A DNA stretch of 64,000 nucleotides, from assembly GCA_034359265.1 (NCBI GenBank), contig CP136893.1, positions 49,549,501 to 49,613,500 of the forward strand, given 5' to 3'. Shown here one piece after another: positions 26,730 to 40,985 of this stretch. This stretch comes from Canna indica (Eukaryota > Streptophyta > Magnoliopsida > Zingiberales > Cannaceae). Within the stretch, counting starts at the first letter, position 1; each line of letters opens with the position of its first letter. The notes under the pieces were generated by a model that had not been told where the DNA came from, ran no database searches, and worked only from the letters and a program-made list of their open reading frames with translations. The translations under genes were made by a program, and so were the position numbers.

Positions 26730-28673
26730 ATATTCACTGTGATGGTAGAAGTTGTTAATCGAGTTATTTTTGACAGACTAATGCAAAGAATTGCACGATT
26801 TTTCAAATAGATACTTGAACGAAGCCGAGTGGTTGAACTTCGGGGTATCGGCTAGAAACGCCCAGAAATCTGAGACACAAGCGACTCCAGAACATTCACT
26901 CTGATGGGAGAAGTTGTTAATCGGGTTATTTTTGACAGACTAATGCAAAGAATTGCATGATTTTTCGAAGAGAATCTTCAACGAAGCCGACTGATTGAAC
27001 TACGATGTATCAGCTCGAAACGACCAGCAACCTGTGACCTGAGCGACTCCAGAACATTCACTGTGATGGGAGAAGTTGTTAATCGATTTATTTTTGACAG
27101 ACTAATGCAAAGATTTGCACGCTTTTTCGAATAGAATCTAGAATGAAGTCGACTGATTGACCTTCGGGGTATCGGCTAGAAACGCCTAGCAATCTAAGTC
27201 CCGAGCGACTCCAGAACATTCACTGTGATGGGAGAAGTTGTTAATCGAGTTATTTTTGACAAACTAATGCAAAGAATTGCACGCTTTTTCGAATGGAATC
27301 TTGAACGAAGCCGACTGATAGACCTTCGGGGTATCGGCTAGAAACGCCCAGCAATCTAAGTCCCGAGCGACTCCACAACATTCACTGTGATGGGAGAAGT
27401 TGTTAATCTAGATATTTTTGACAGACTAATACAAATAATTGCATGATTTTTCGAATAGAATCTTGAACGAAGCCGACAGGTTGAACTTCGGGGTATCGGC
27501 TAGAAACGCCCAGCAATCTGAGTCCCGAGCGACTCGAGAACATTCACTGTGATGGGAGAAGTTGTTAATCGAGTTATTTTTGACAAACTAATACAAATAA
27601 TTGCACGATTTTTCAAATTGAATCTTGAACGAAGCCGACTGGTTGAAATTCGGGGTATAGGCTAGAAACGCCCAGCAATCTGAGTCCCGAGCGACTCTAG
27701 AACATTCACTGTGATGGGAGAAGTTGTTAATCGAGTTATTTTTGACAAACTAATGCAAAGAATTGCACGCTTTTTCGAATAGAATCTTGAACGAAGCCGA
27801 CTCATTGAACTTCGGGGTATCAGCTCGAAACGACCAGCAACCTGTGACCTGAGCGACTCCAGAACATTCACTGTGATGGGAGAAGTTGTTAATCGATTTA
27901 TTTTGGACAGACTAATGCAAAGAATTGCACGCTTTTTCGAATAGAATCTAGAACGAAGTCGACTGATTGACCTTCGGGGTATCGGCTAGAAACGCCCAGC
28001 AATCTAAGTCGCGAGCGACTCCAGAATATTCACTGTGATGGTAGAAGTTGTTAATCGAGTAATTTTTGACAGACTAAGGCAAAGAATTGCACGATTTTTC
28101 AAACAGATACTTGAACGAAGCCGAGTGGTTGAACTTCGGGGTATCGGCTAGAAACGCCCAGAAATCTGAGACACAAGCGACTCCAGAACAGTCACTGTGA
28201 TGGGAGAAGTTGTTAATCGGGTTATTTTTGACAGACTAATGCAAAGAATTGCATGATTTTTCGAAGAGAATCTTGAACGAAGCCGACTGATTGAACTACG
28301 AGGTATCAGCTCGAAACGACCAGCAACCTGTGACCTGAGCGACTCCAGAACATTCACTGTGATGGGAGAAGTTGTTAATCGGGTTATTTTTTACAGACTA
28401 ATGCAAAGAATTGCATGATTTTTCGAAGAGAATCTTGAACGAAGTCGACTGATTGACCTTCGGGGTATCGGCTAGAAACGCCCAACAATCTAAGTCCCGA
28501 GCGACTCCACAACATTCACTGTGATGGGAGAAGTTGTTAATCTAGATATTTTTGACAGACTAATACAAATAACTGCACGATTTTTCGAATAGAATCTTGA
28601 ACGAAGCCGACAGGTTGAACTTCGGGGTATCGGCTAGAAACGCCCAGCAATCTGAGTCCCGAGTGACTCCAGA
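26730..28673. repeat. 12-monomer higher-order unit, copy 1 (1944 bp)
   Basis: The order is C-D-H-I-F-G-A-B-C-D-E-F, repeated at 28674-30617. The F monomer after I is unusual, since I is normally followed by C. Both copies contain I-F-G (27216 and 29160), so that fusion predates the duplication. Confidence 0.8.
27540..27701. repeat. Reference G monomer
   Basis: Class marks are gacaaactaatacaaataa, gttgaaattcggggtatagg (p103-122) and, in this part of the array, aaattgaatcttg or gaattgaatcttg near p78. G stands between F and A in the left and right parts of the window. The reference 17-monomer unit lacks it. Confidence 0.8.
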
Positions 28674-30617
28674 ACATTCACTGTGATGGGAGAAGTTGTT
28701 AATCGAGTTATTTTTGACAGACTAATGCAAAGAATTGCACGATTTTTCAAATAGATACTTGAACGAAGCCGAGTGGTTGAACTTCGGGGTATCGGCTAGA
28801 AACGCCCAGAAATCTGAGACACAAGCGACTCCAGAACATTCACTGTGATGGGAGAAGTTGTTAATCGGGTTATTTTTGACAGACTAATGCAAAGAATTGC
28901 ATGATTTTTCGAAGAGAATCTTGAACGAAGCCGACTGATTGAACTACGAGGTATCAGCTCGAAACGACCAGCAACCTGTGACCTGAGCGACTCCAGAACA
29001 TTCACTGTGATGGGAGAAGTTGTTAATCGATTTATTTTTGACAGACTAATGCAAAGATTTGCACGCTTTTTCGAATAGAATCTAGAATGAAGTCGACTGA
29101 TTGACCTTCGGGGTATCGGCTAGAAACGCCCAGCAATCTAAGTCCCGAGCGACTCCAGAACATTCACTGTGATGGGAGAAGTTGTTAATCGAGTTATTTT
29201 TGACAAACTAATGCAAAGAATTGCACGCTTTTTCGAATGGAATCTTGAACGAAGCCGACTGATAGACCTTCGGGGTATCGGCTAGAAACGCCCAGCAATC
29301 TAAGTCCCGAGCGACTCCACAACATTCACAGTGATGGGAGAAGTTGTTAATCTAGATATTTTTGACAGACTAATACAAATAATTGCACGATTTTTCGAAT
29401 AGAATCTTGAATGAAGCCGACAGGTTGAACTTCGGGGTATCGGCTAGAAACGCCCAGCAATCTGAGTCCCGAGCGACTCGAGAACATTCACTGTGATGGG
29501 AGAAGTTGTTAATCGAGTTATTTTTGACAAACTAATACAAATAATTGCACGATTTTTCGAATTGAATCTTGAACGAAGCCGACTGGTTGAAATTCGGGGT
29601 ATAGGCTAGAAACGCCCAGCAATCTGAGTCCCGAGCGACTCTAGAACATTCACTGTGATGGGAGAAGTTGTTAATCGAGTTATTTTTGACAAACTAATGC
29701 AAAGAATTGCACGCTTTTTCGAATAGAATCTTGAACGAAGCTGACTCATTGAACTTCGGGGTATCAGCTCGAAACGACCAGCAACCTGTGACCTGAGCGA
29801 CTCCAGAACATTCACTGTGATGGGAGAAGTTGTTAATCGATTTATTTTGGACAGACTAATGCAAAGAATTGCACGCTTTTTCGAATAGAATCTAGAACGA
29901 AGTCGACTGATTGACCTTCGGGGTATCGGCTAGAAACGCCCAGCAATCTAAGTCGCGAGCTACTCCAGAATATTCACTGTGATGGTAGAAGTTGTTAATC
30001 GAGTAATTTTTGACAGACTAAGGCAAAGAATTGCACGATTTTTCAAACAGATACTTGAACGAAGCCGAGTGGTTGAACTTCGGGGTATCGGCTAGAAACG
30101 CCCAGAAATCTGAGACACAAGCGACTCCAGAACAGTCACTGTGATGGGAGAAGTTGTTAATCGGGTTATTTTTGACAGACTAATGCAAAGAATTGCATGA
30201 TTTTTCGAAGAGAATCTTGAACGAAGCCGACTGATTGAACTACGAGGTATCAGCTCGAAACGACCAGCAACCTGTGACCTGAGCGACTCCAGAACATTCA
30301 CTGTGATGGGAGAAGTTGTTAATCGGGTTATTTTTGACAGACTAATGCAAAGAATTGCATGATTTTTCGAAGAGAATCTTGAACGAAGTCGACTGATTGA
30401 CCTTCGGGGTATCGGCTAGAAACGCCCAACAATCTAAGTCCCGAGCGACTCCACAACATTCACTGTGATGGGAGAAGTTGTTAATCTAGATATTTTTGAC
30501 AGACTAATACAAATAATTGCACGATTTTTCGAATAGAATCTTGAACGAAGCCGACAGGTTGAACTTCGGGGTATCGGCTAGAAACGCCCAGCAATCTGAG
30601 TCCCGAGTGACTCCAGA
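28674..30617. repeat. 12-monomer higher-order unit, copy 2
   Basis: This has the same order as 26730-28673. Its first monomer starts acattcactgtgatgggag rather than the atattcactgtgatggtag usual for C, but its body is C (gacagac, tttttcaaatagatac, gccgagtgg). That makes it the mosaic monomer at the duplication join. The last six monomers also belong to the 13-monomer unit that starts at 29646, so the two higher-order units interlock. Confidence 0.8.
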
Positions 30618-31751
30618 ACATTCACTGTGATGGGAGAAGTTGTTAATCGAGTTATTTTTGACAAACTAATGCAAAGAATTGCACGCTTTTTCGAATAGAA
30701 TCTTGAACGAAGCCGACTCATTGAACTTCGGGGTATCAGCTCGAAACAACCAGCAACCTGTGACCTAAGCGACTCCAGAACATTCGCTGTGATGGGAGAA
30801 GTTGTTAATCGAGTTATTTTTGACAAACTAATGCAAAGAATTGCACGCTTTTTGGAATAGAATCTTGAACGAAGCCGACTGGTTGAACTTCGGGGTATCG
30901 GCTAGAAACGCCCAGCAATCTGAGTCCCGAGCGACTCCAAAACATTCACTGTGATGGGAGAAGTTGTTAATCGAGTTATTTTTTACAAACTAATACAAAT
31001 TATTGCACGATTTTTCCAATAGAATCTTGAACGAAGCTGACTGGTTGAAATTCGGGGTATCGGCTAGAAACGCCCAGCAATCTGAGTCCCGACCGACTCC
31101 AAAACATTCACTGTGATGGGAGAAGTTGTTAATCGAGTTATTTTTGACAAACTAATGCAAAGAATTGCACGCTTTTTGGAATAGAATCTTGAACGAAGCC
31201 GACTGGTTGAACTTCGGGGTATCGGCTAGAAACGCCCAGCAATCTGAGTCCCGAGCGACTCCAAAACATTCACTGTGATGGGAGAAGTTGTGAATCTAGA
31301 TATTTTTGACAGACTAATACAAATAATTGCATGATTTTTTGAATAGAATCTTGAACGAAGCTGACTGGTTGAACTTCGGGGTATCGGCTAGAAATGCCCA
31401 GCAATCTGAGTCCCGAGCGACTCCAGAACATTCACTCTTATGGGAGAAGTTGTTAATCGAGTTATTTTTTACAAACTAATACAAATAATTGCATGATTTT
31501 TCGAATAGAATCTTGAACGAAGCCGACTGGTTGAACTTCAGGGTATCGGCTAGAAACGCCCAGCAATCTGAGTCCTGAGCGACTCCAAAACATTCACTGT
31601 GATGGGAGAAGTTGTTAATCGAGTTATTTTTTACAAACTAATACAAATTATTGCACGATTTTTCCAATAGAATCTTGAACGAAGCCGACTGGTTGAAATT
31701 CAGGGTATCGGCTAGAAACGCCCAGCAATCTGAGTCCCGAGCGACTCTAGA
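29646..31751. repeat. 13-monomer higher-order unit, copy 1 (2106 bp)
   Basis: The order is A-B-C-D-E-F-A-J-K-J-L-M-K, and the whole unit recurs at exactly 2106 bp (13 x 162). Shared rare markers are cactcttatggg in the M monomers (31428 and 33534) and gaagctgactcattg in the first A monomers. Differences are few by eye, for example cgagctactcc at about 29957 and gaagctgactgg at about 31033, each present in this copy only. Confidence 0.88.
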
Positions 31752-33857
31752 ACATTCACTGTGATGGGAGAAGTTGTTAATCGAGTTATTTTTGACAAAC
31801 TAATGCAAAGAATTGCACGCTTTTTCGAATAGAATCTTGAACGAAGCTGACTCATTGAACTTCGGGGTATCAGCTCGAAACGACCAGCAACCTGTGACCT
31901 GAGCGACTCCAGAACATTCACTGTGATGGGAGAAGTTGTTAATCGATTTATTTTGGACAGACTAATGCAAAGAATTGCACGCTTTTTCGAATAGAATCTA
32001 GAACGAAGTCGACTGATTGACCTTCGGGGTATCGGCTAGAAACGCCCAGCAATCTAAGTCGCGAGCGACTCCAGAATATTCACTGTGATGGTAGAAGTTG
32101 TTAATCGAGTAATTTTTGACAGACTAAGGCAAAGAATTGCACGATTTTTCAAACAGATACTTGAACGAAGCCGAGTGGTTGAACTTCGGGGTATCGGCTA
32201 GAAACGCCCAGAAATCTGAGACACAAGCGACTCCAGAACAGTCACTGTGATGGGAGAAGTTGTTAATCGGGTTATTTTTGACAGACTAATGCAAAGAATT
32301 GCATGATTTTTCGAAGAGAATCTTGAACGAAGCCGACTGATTGAACTACGAGGTATCAGCTCGAAACGACCAGCAACCTGTGACCTGAGCGACTCCAGAA
32401 CATTCACTGTGATGGGAGAAGTTGTTAATCGGGTTATTTTTGACAGACTAATGCAAAGAATTGCATGATTTTTCGAAGAGAATCTTGAACGAAGTCGACT
32501 GATTGACCTTCGGGGTATCGGCTAGAAACGCCCAACAATCTAAGTCCCGAGCGACTCCACAACATTCACTGTGATGGGAGAAGTTGTTAATCTAGATATT
32601 TTTGACAGACTAATACAAATAATTGCACGATTTTTCGAATAGAATCTTGAACGAAGCCGACAGGTTGAACTTCGGGGTATCGACTAGAAACGCCCAGCAA
32701 TCTGAGTCCCGAGTGACTCCAGAACATTCACTGTGATGGGAGAAGTTGTTAATCGAGTTATTTTTGACAAACTAATGCAAAGAATTGCACGCTTTTTCGA
32801 ATAGAATCTTGAACGAAGCCGACTCATTGAACTTCGGGGTATCAGCTCGAAACAACCAGCAACCTGTGACCTAAGCGACTCCAGAACATTCGCTGTGATG
32901 GGAGAAGTTGTTAATCGAGTTATTTTTGACAAACTAATGCAAAGAATTGCACGCTTTTTGGAATAGAATCTTGAACGAAGCCGACTGGTTGAACTTCGGG
33001 GTATCGGCTAGAAACGCCCAGCAATCTGAGTCCCGAGCGACTCCAAAACATTCACTGTGATGGGAGAAGTTGTTAATCGAGTTATTTTTTACAAACTAAT
33101 ACAAATTATTGCACGATTTTTCCAATAGAATCTTGAACGAAGCCGACTGGTTGAAATTCGGGGTATCGGCTAGAAACGCCCAGCAATCTGAGTCCCGACC
33201 GACTCCAAAACATTCACTGTGATGGGAGAAGTTGTTAATCGAGTTATTTTTGACAAACTAATGCAAAGAATTGCACGCTTTTTGGAATAGAATCTTGAAC
33301 GAAGCCGACTGGTTGAACTTCGGGGTATCGGCTAGAAACGCCCAGCAATCTGAGTCCCGAGCGACTCCAAAACATTCACTGTGATGGGAGAAGTTGTGAA
33401 TCTAGATATTTTTGACAGACTAATACAAATAATTGCATGATTTTTTGAATAGAATCTTGAACGAAGCTGACTGGTTGAACTTCGGGGTATCGGCTAGAAA
33501 TGCCCAGCAATCTGAGTCCCGAGCGACTCCAGAACATTCACTCTTATGGGAGAAGTTGTTAATCGAGTTATTTTTTACAAACTAATACAAATAATTGCAT
33601 GATTTTTCGAATAGAATCTTGAACGAAGCCGACTGGTTGAACTTCAGGGTATCGGCTAGAAACGCCCAGCAATCTGAGTCCTGAGCGACTCCAAAACATT
33701 CACTGTGATGGGAGAAGTTGTTAATCGAGTTATTTTTTACAAACTAATACAAATTATTGCACGATTTTTCCAATAGAATCTTGAACGAAGCCGACTGGTT
33801 GAAATTCAGGGTATCGGCTAGAAACGCCCAGCAATCTGAGTCCCGACCGACTCCAAA
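31752..33857. repeat. 13-monomer higher-order unit, copy 2
   Basis: This has the same monomer order as 29646-31751. A third pass starts at 33858 (A-B-C) but departs at the fourth monomer, which is D' instead of D. The repeat is therefore two full copies plus a short remnant. Confidence 0.88.
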
Positions 33858-36800
33858 ACATTCACTGTGATGGGAGAAGTTGTTAATCGAGTTATTTTTG
33901 ACAAACTAATGCAAAGAATTGCACGCTTTTTCGAATAGAATCTTGAACGAAGCCGACTCATTGAACTTCGGGGTATCAGCTCAAAACGACCAGCAACCTG
34001 TGACCTGAGCGACTCCAGAACATTCACTGTGATGGGAGAAGTTGTTAATCGATTTATTTTGGACAGACTAATGCAAAGAATTGCACGCTTTTTCGAATAG
34101 AATCTAGAACGAAGTCGACTGATTGACCTTCGGGGTATCGGCTAGAAACGCCCAGCAATCAAAGTCGCGAGCGACTCCAGAATATTCACTGTGATGGTAC
34201 AAGTTGTTAATCGAGTTATTTTTGACAGACTAATGCAAAGAATTGCATGATTTTTCGAATAGATACACGAACGAAGCTGAGTGGTTGAACTTCGGGGTAT
34301 CGGCTAGAAACGCCCAGAAATCTGAGACACAAGCGACTCCAGAACATTCACTGTGATGGGAGAAGTTGTTAATCGGGTTATTTTTGACAGACTAATGCAA
34401 AGAATTGCATGATTTTTCGAAGACAATCTTGAACGAAGCACACTGATTGAACTACGAGGTATCAGCTCGAAACAACCAGTAATCTTTGACTCAAGCGACT
34501 CCAGAACATTTATTGTGATGGGAGAAGTTGTTAATCGAGTTATTTTTGACAAACTAATGCAAAGAATTGCACGCTTTTTGGAATAGAATCTTGAACGAAG
34601 CCGACTGGTTGAACTTCGGGGTATCGGCTACAAACGCCCAGCAATCTGAGTCCCGAGCGACTCCAAAACATTCACTGTGATGGGAGAAGTTGTTAATCGA
34701 GTTATTTTTGACAAACTAATGCAAAGAATTGCACGCTTTTTCGAATGGAATCTTGAACGAAGCCGACTGATAGACCTTCGGGGTATCGGCTAGAAACGCC
34801 CAGCAATCTAAGTCGCGAGCGACTCCAGAATATTCACTGTGATGGTAGAAGTTGTTAACCGAGTTATTTTTGACAGACTAATGCAAAGAATTGCATGATT
34901 TTTCGAATAGATACATGAACGAAGCCAAGTGGTTGAACTTCGGGGTATCGGCTAGAAACACCCAGAAATTTGAGACACAAGCGACTCCAGAACATTCACT
35001 GTGATGGGAGAAGTTGTTAATCGGGTTATTTTTGACAGACTAATGCAAAGAATTGCATGATTTTTCGAAGACAATCTTGAACGAAGCACACTGATTGAAC
35101 TACGAGGTATCAGCTCGAAACGACCAGTAATCTATGACTCAAGCGACTCCAGAACATTTATTGTGATGGGCGAAGTTGTTAATCGAGTTATTTTTGACAA
35201 ACTAATGCAAAGAATTGCACGCTTTTTGGAATAGAATCTTGAACGAAGCCGACTGGTTGAACTTCGGGGTATCGGCTAGAAACGCCCAGCAATCTGAGTC
35301 CCGAGCGACTCCAAAACATTCACTGTGATGGGAGAAGTTGTTAATCGAGTTATTTTTGACAAACTAATGCAAAGAATTGCACGCTTTTTGGAATAGAATC
35401 TTGAACGAAGCCGACTGATAGACCTTCGGGGTATCGGCTAGAAACGCCCAGCAATCTAAGTCGCGAGCGACTCCAGAATATTCACTGTGATGGTAGAAGT
35501 TGTTATTCGAGTTATTTTTGACAGACTAATGCAAAGAATTGCATGATTTTTCGAATAGATACATGAACGAAGCCGAGTGGTTGAACTTCGGGGTATCGGC
35601 TAGAAACGCCCAGAAATCTGAGACACAAGCGACTCCAGAACATTCACTGTGATGGGAGAAGTTGTTAATCGGGTTATTTTTGACAGACTAATGCAAAGAA
35701 TTGCATGATTTTTCGAAGAGAATCTTGAACGAAGCCGACTGATTGAACTACGAGGTATCAGCTCGAAACGACCAGCAACCTGTGAACTGAGCGACTCCAG
35801 AACATTCACTGTGATGGGAGAAGTTGTTAATCGATTTATTTTTTACAGACTAATGCAAAGATTTGCACGCTTTTTCGAATAGAATCTAGAATGAAGTCGA
35901 CTGATTGACCTTCGGGGTATCGGCTAGAAACGCCCAGCAATCTAAGTCCGGAGCGACTCCAGAACATTCACTGTGATGGGAGAAGTTGTTAATCGAGTTA
36001 TTTTTGACAAACTAATGCAAAGAATTGCACGCTTTTTCGAATGGAATCTTGGACGAAGCCGACTGATAGACCTTCGGGGTATCGGCTAGAAACGCCCAGC
36101 AATCTAAGTCGCGAGCGACTCCAGAATATTCACTGTGATGGTAGAAGTTGTTATTCGAGTTATTTTTGACAGACTAATGCAAAGAATTGCATGATTTTTC
36201 GAATAGATACATGAACGAAGCCGAGTGGTTGAACTTCGGGGTATCGGCTAGAAACGCCCAGAAATCTGAGACACAAGCGACTCCAGAACATTCACTGTGA
36301 TGGGAGAAGTTGTTAATCGGGTTATTTTTGATAGACTAATGAAAAGAATTGCATGATTTTTCGAAGACAATCTTGAACGAAGCACACTGATTGAACTACG
36401 AGGTATCAGCTCGAAACGACCAGTAATCTATGACTCAAGCGACTCCAGAACATTTATTGTGATGGGAGAAGTTGTTAATCGAGTTATTTTTGACAAACTA
36501 ATGCAAAGAATTGCACGCTTTTTGGAATAGAATCTTGAACGAAGCCGACTGGTTGAACTTCGGGGTATCGGCTAGAAACGCCCAGCAATCTGAGTCCCGA
36601 GCGACTCCAAAACATTCACTGTGATGGGAGAAGTTGTTAATCGAGTTATTTTTGACAAACTAATGCAAAGAATTGCACGCTTTTTGGAATAGAATCTTGA
36701 ACGAAGCCGACTGGTTGAACTTCGGAGTATCGGCTAGAAACGCCCAGCAATCTGAGTCCCGAGCGACTCCAAAACATTCACTGTGATGGGAGAAGTTGTT

Positions 36801-37907
36801 AATCTAGATATTTTTGATAGACTAATACAAATAATTGCACGATTTTTCGAATAGAATCTTGAACGAATCCGATTGGTTGAACTTCGGGGTATCGGCTAGA
36901 AACGCCCAGCAATTTGAGTCCCGAGCGACTCCAGAACATTCACTCTGATGGGAGAAGTTGTTAATCGAGTTATTTTTGACAGACTAATGCAAAGAATTGC
37001 ATGGTTTTTCGAAGAGAATCTTGAACGAAGCCGACTGATTGAACTACGAGGTATCAGCTCGAAACGACCAGCAACCTGTGACGTGAGCGACTCCAGAACA
37101 TTCACTGTGATGGGAGAAGTTGTTAATCGGGTTATTTTTGACAGACTAATGCAAAGAATTGCATGATTTTTCGAAGAGAATCTTGAACGAAGTCGACTGA
37201 TTGACCTTAGGGGTATCGGCTAGAAACGACCAGCAATCTAAGTCCCGAGCGACTCCACAACATTCACTGTGATGGGAGAAGTTGTTAATCTAGATATTTT
37301 TGACAGACTAATACAAATAATTGCACGATTTTTCGAATAGAATCTTGAACGAAGCCGACAGGTTGAACTTCGGGGTATCGGCTAGAAACGCCCAACAATC
37401 TGAGTCCCGAGTGACTCCAGAACATTCACTGTGATGGGAGAAGTTGTTAATCGAGTTATTTTTGACAAACTAATACAAATAATTGCACGATTTTTTGAAT
37501 AGAATCTTGAACGAAGCTGACTGGTTGAACTTCGGGGTATCGGCTAGAAATGCCCAGCAATCTGAGTCCCGAGCGACTCCAGAACATTCACTCTGATGGG
37601 AGAAGTTGTTAATCGAGTTATTTTTTACAAACTAATACAAATAATTGCATGATTTTTCGAATAGAATCTTGAACGAAGCCGACTGGTTGAACTTCAGGGT
37701 ATCGGCTAGAAACGTCCAGCAATCTGAGTCCCGAGCGACTCCAAAACATTCACTGCGATGGGAGAAGTTGTTAATCGAGTTATTTTTTACAAACTAATAC
37801 AAATTATTGCACGATTTTTCCAATAGAATCTTGAACGAAGCCGACTGGTTGAAATTCGGGGTATCAGCTAGAAACGCCCAGCAATCTGAGTCCCGACCGA
37901 CTCCAAA
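33858..37907. repeat. Satellite, mixed order rich in H-I-C-D'-J modules
   Basis: Twenty-five monomers read A-B-C-D'-J-I-C-D'-J-(J/I)-C-D-H-I-C-D'-J-J-F-D-E-F-L-M-K. The I-C-D'-J module occurs repeatedly with different flanks. The D monomer at 36936 has gcatgg where D monomers usually have gcatga, which removes the plus-frame TGA and opens a 72-codon frame. I regard that as incidental. No gene or RNA is visible. Confidence 0.75.
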
Positions 37908-40900
37908 ACATTCACTGTGATGGGAGAAGTTGTTAATCGAGTTATTTTTGACAAACTAATGCAAAGAATTGCACGCTTTTTCGAATAGAATCTTGAACGA
38001 AGCCGACTCATTGAACTTCGGGGTATCAGCTCGAAACGACCAGCAACCTGTGACCTGAGCGACTCCAGAACATTCACTGTGATGGGAGAAGTTGTTAATC
38101 GATTTATTTTGGACAGACTAATGCAAAGAATTGCACGCTTTTTCGAATAGAATCTAGAACGAAGTCGACTGATTGACCTTCGGGGTATCGGCTAGAAACG
38201 CCCAGCAATCTAAGTCGCGAGCGACTCCAGAATATTCACTGTGATGGTAGAAGTTGTTAATCGAGTTATTTTTGACAGACTAATGCAAAGAATTGCACGA
38301 TTTTTCAAATAGATACTTGAACGAAGCCGAGTGGTTGAACTTCGGGGTATCGGCTAGAAACGCCCAGAAATCTGAGACACAAGCGACTCCAGAACATTCA
38401 CTGTGATGGGAGAAGTTGTTAATCGGGTTATTTTTGACAGACTAATGCAAAGAATTGCATGATTTTTCGAAGAGAATCTTGAACGAAGCCGACTGATTGA
38501 ACTACGAGATATCAGCTCGAAACGACCAGCAACCTGTGACCTGAGCGACTCCAGAACATTCACTGTGATGGGAGAAGTTGTTAATCGATTTATTTTTGAC
38601 AGACTAATGCAAAGATTTGCACGCTTTTTCCAATAGAATCTAGAATGAAGTCGACTGATTGACCTTCGGGGTATCGGCTAGAAACGCCCAGCAATCTAAG
38701 TCCCGAGCGACTCCAGAACATTCAATGTGATGGGAGAAGTTGTTAATCGAGTTATTTTTGACAAACTAATGCAAAGAATTGCACGCTTTTTCGAATGGAA
38801 TCTTGAACGAAGCCGACTGATAGACCTTCGGGGTATCGGCTAGAAACGCCCAGCAATCTAAGTCGCGAGCGACTCCAGAATATTCACTGTGATGGTAGAA
38901 GTTGTTATTCGAGTTATTTTTGACAGACTAATGCAAAGAATTGCATGATTTTTCGAATAGATACATGAACGAAGCCGAGTGGTTGAACTTCGGGGTATCG
39001 GCTAGAAACGCCCAGAAATCTGAGACACAAGCGACTCCAGAACATTTACTGTGATGGGAGAAGTTGTTAATCGGGTTATTTTTGACAGACTAATGCAAAG
39101 AATTGCATGATTTTTCGAAGACAATCTTGAACGAAGCACACTGATTGAACTACGAGGTATCAGCTCGAAACGACCAGTAATCTATGACTCAAGCGACTCC
39201 AGAACATTTATTGTGATGGGAGAAGTTGTTAATCGAGTTATTTTTGACAAACTAATGCAAAGAATTGCACGCTTTTTGGAATAGAATCTTGAACGAAGCC
39301 GACTGGTTGAACTTCGGGGTATCGGCTAGAAACGCCCAGCAATCTGAGTCCCGAGCGACTCCAAAACATTCACTGTGATGGGAGAAGTTGTTAATCGAGT
39401 TATTTTTGACAAACTAATGCAAAGAATTGCACGCTTTTTGGAATAGAATCTTGAACGAAGCCGACTGGTTGAACTTCGGGGTATCGGCTAGAAACGCCCA
39501 GCAATTTGAGTCCCGAGCGACTCCAGAACATTCACTCTGATGGGAGAAGTTGTTAATCGAGTTATTTTTGACAGACTAATGCAATGAATTGCATGATTTT
39601 TCGAAGAGAATCTTGAACGAAGCCGACTGATTGAACTACGAGGTATCAGCTCGAAACGACCAGCAACCTGTGACCTGAGCGACTCCAGAACATTCACTGT
39701 GATGGGAGAAGTTGTTAATCGGGTTATTTTTGACAGACTAATGCAAAGAATTGCATGATTTTTCGAAGAGAATCTTGAACGAAGTCGACTGATTGACCTT
39801 AGGGGTATCGGCTAGAAACGACCAGCAATCTAAGTCCCGAGCGACTCCACAACATTCACTGTGATGGGAGAAGTTGTTAATCTAGATATTTTTGACAGAC
39901 TAATACAAATAATTGCACGATTTTTCGAATAGAATCTTGAACGAAGCCGACAGGTTGAACTTCGGGGTATCGGCTAGAAACGCCCAACAATCTGAGTCCA
40001 TAGTGACTCCAGAACATTCACTGTGATGGGAGAAGTTGTTAATCGAGTTATTTTTGACAAACTAATACAAATAATTGCACGATTTTTTGAATAGAATCTT
40101 GAACGAAGCTGACTGGTTGAACTTCGGGGTATCGGCTAGAAATGCCCAGCAATCTGAGTCCCGAGCGACTCCAGAACATTCACTCTGATGGGAGAAGTTG
40201 TTAATCGAGTTATTTTTTACAAACTAATACAAATAATTGCATGATTTTTCGAATAGAATCTTGAACGAAGCCGACTGGTTGAACTTCAGGGTATCGGCTA
40301 GAAACGCCCAGCAATCTGAGTCCCGAGCGACTCCAAAACATTCAATGTGATGGGAGAAGTTGTTAATCGAGTTATTTTTGACAAACTAATGCAAAGAATT
40401 GCACGCTTTTTCGAATGGAATCTTGAACGAAGCCGACTGATAGACCTTCGGGGTATCGGCTAGAAATGCCCAGCAATCTAAGTCGCGAGCGACTCCAGAA
40501 TATTCACTGTGATGGTAGAAGTTGTTAATCGAGTTATTTTTGACAAACTAATGCAAAGAATTGCACGCTTTTTGGAATAGAATCTTGAACGAAGCCGACT
40601 TGTTGAACTTCGGGGTATCGGCTAGAAACGCCCAGCAATCTGAGTCCCGAGCGACTCCAAAACATTCACTGTGATGGGAGAAGTTGTTAATCGAGTTATT
40701 TTTGACAAACTAATGCAAAGAATTGCACGCTTTTTGGAATAGAATCTTGAACGAAGCCGACTGGTTGAACTTCGGGGTATCGGCTAGAAACGCCCAGCAA
40801 TCTGAGTCCCGAGCGACTCCAAAACATTCACTGTGATGGGAGAAGTTGTTAATCTAGATATTTTTGACAGACTAATACAAATAATTGCACGATTTTTCGA

Positions 40901-40985
40901 ATAGAATCTTGAACGAATCCGATTGGTTGAACTTCGGGGTATCGGCTAGAAACGCCCAGCAATTTGAGTCCCGAGCGACTCCAAA
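37908..40985. repeat. Satellite: A-to-J series, then a 9-monomer block
   Basis: The stretch 37908-39527 reads A-B-C-D-H-I-C-D'-J-J. It is followed at 39528-40985 by the 9-monomer block D-E-F-L-M-I-(C/J)-J-F. The monomer at 40500 starts like C (atattcactgtgatggtag) but has a J body (cgctttttggaatag), so it is a mosaic. The F monomer before 40014 carries the rare gtccatagtgac, which reappears at about 42590 and 47610. Confidence 0.75.

Noticed and set aside
36948..37166. Plus-strand 72-codon ORF starting at ATG
   Set aside because: It arises from one base (gcatgg for gcatga) in a D monomer, spans 1.3 monomers and ends at the same TGA in the next. A single-base chance opening within satellite is the simplest account.
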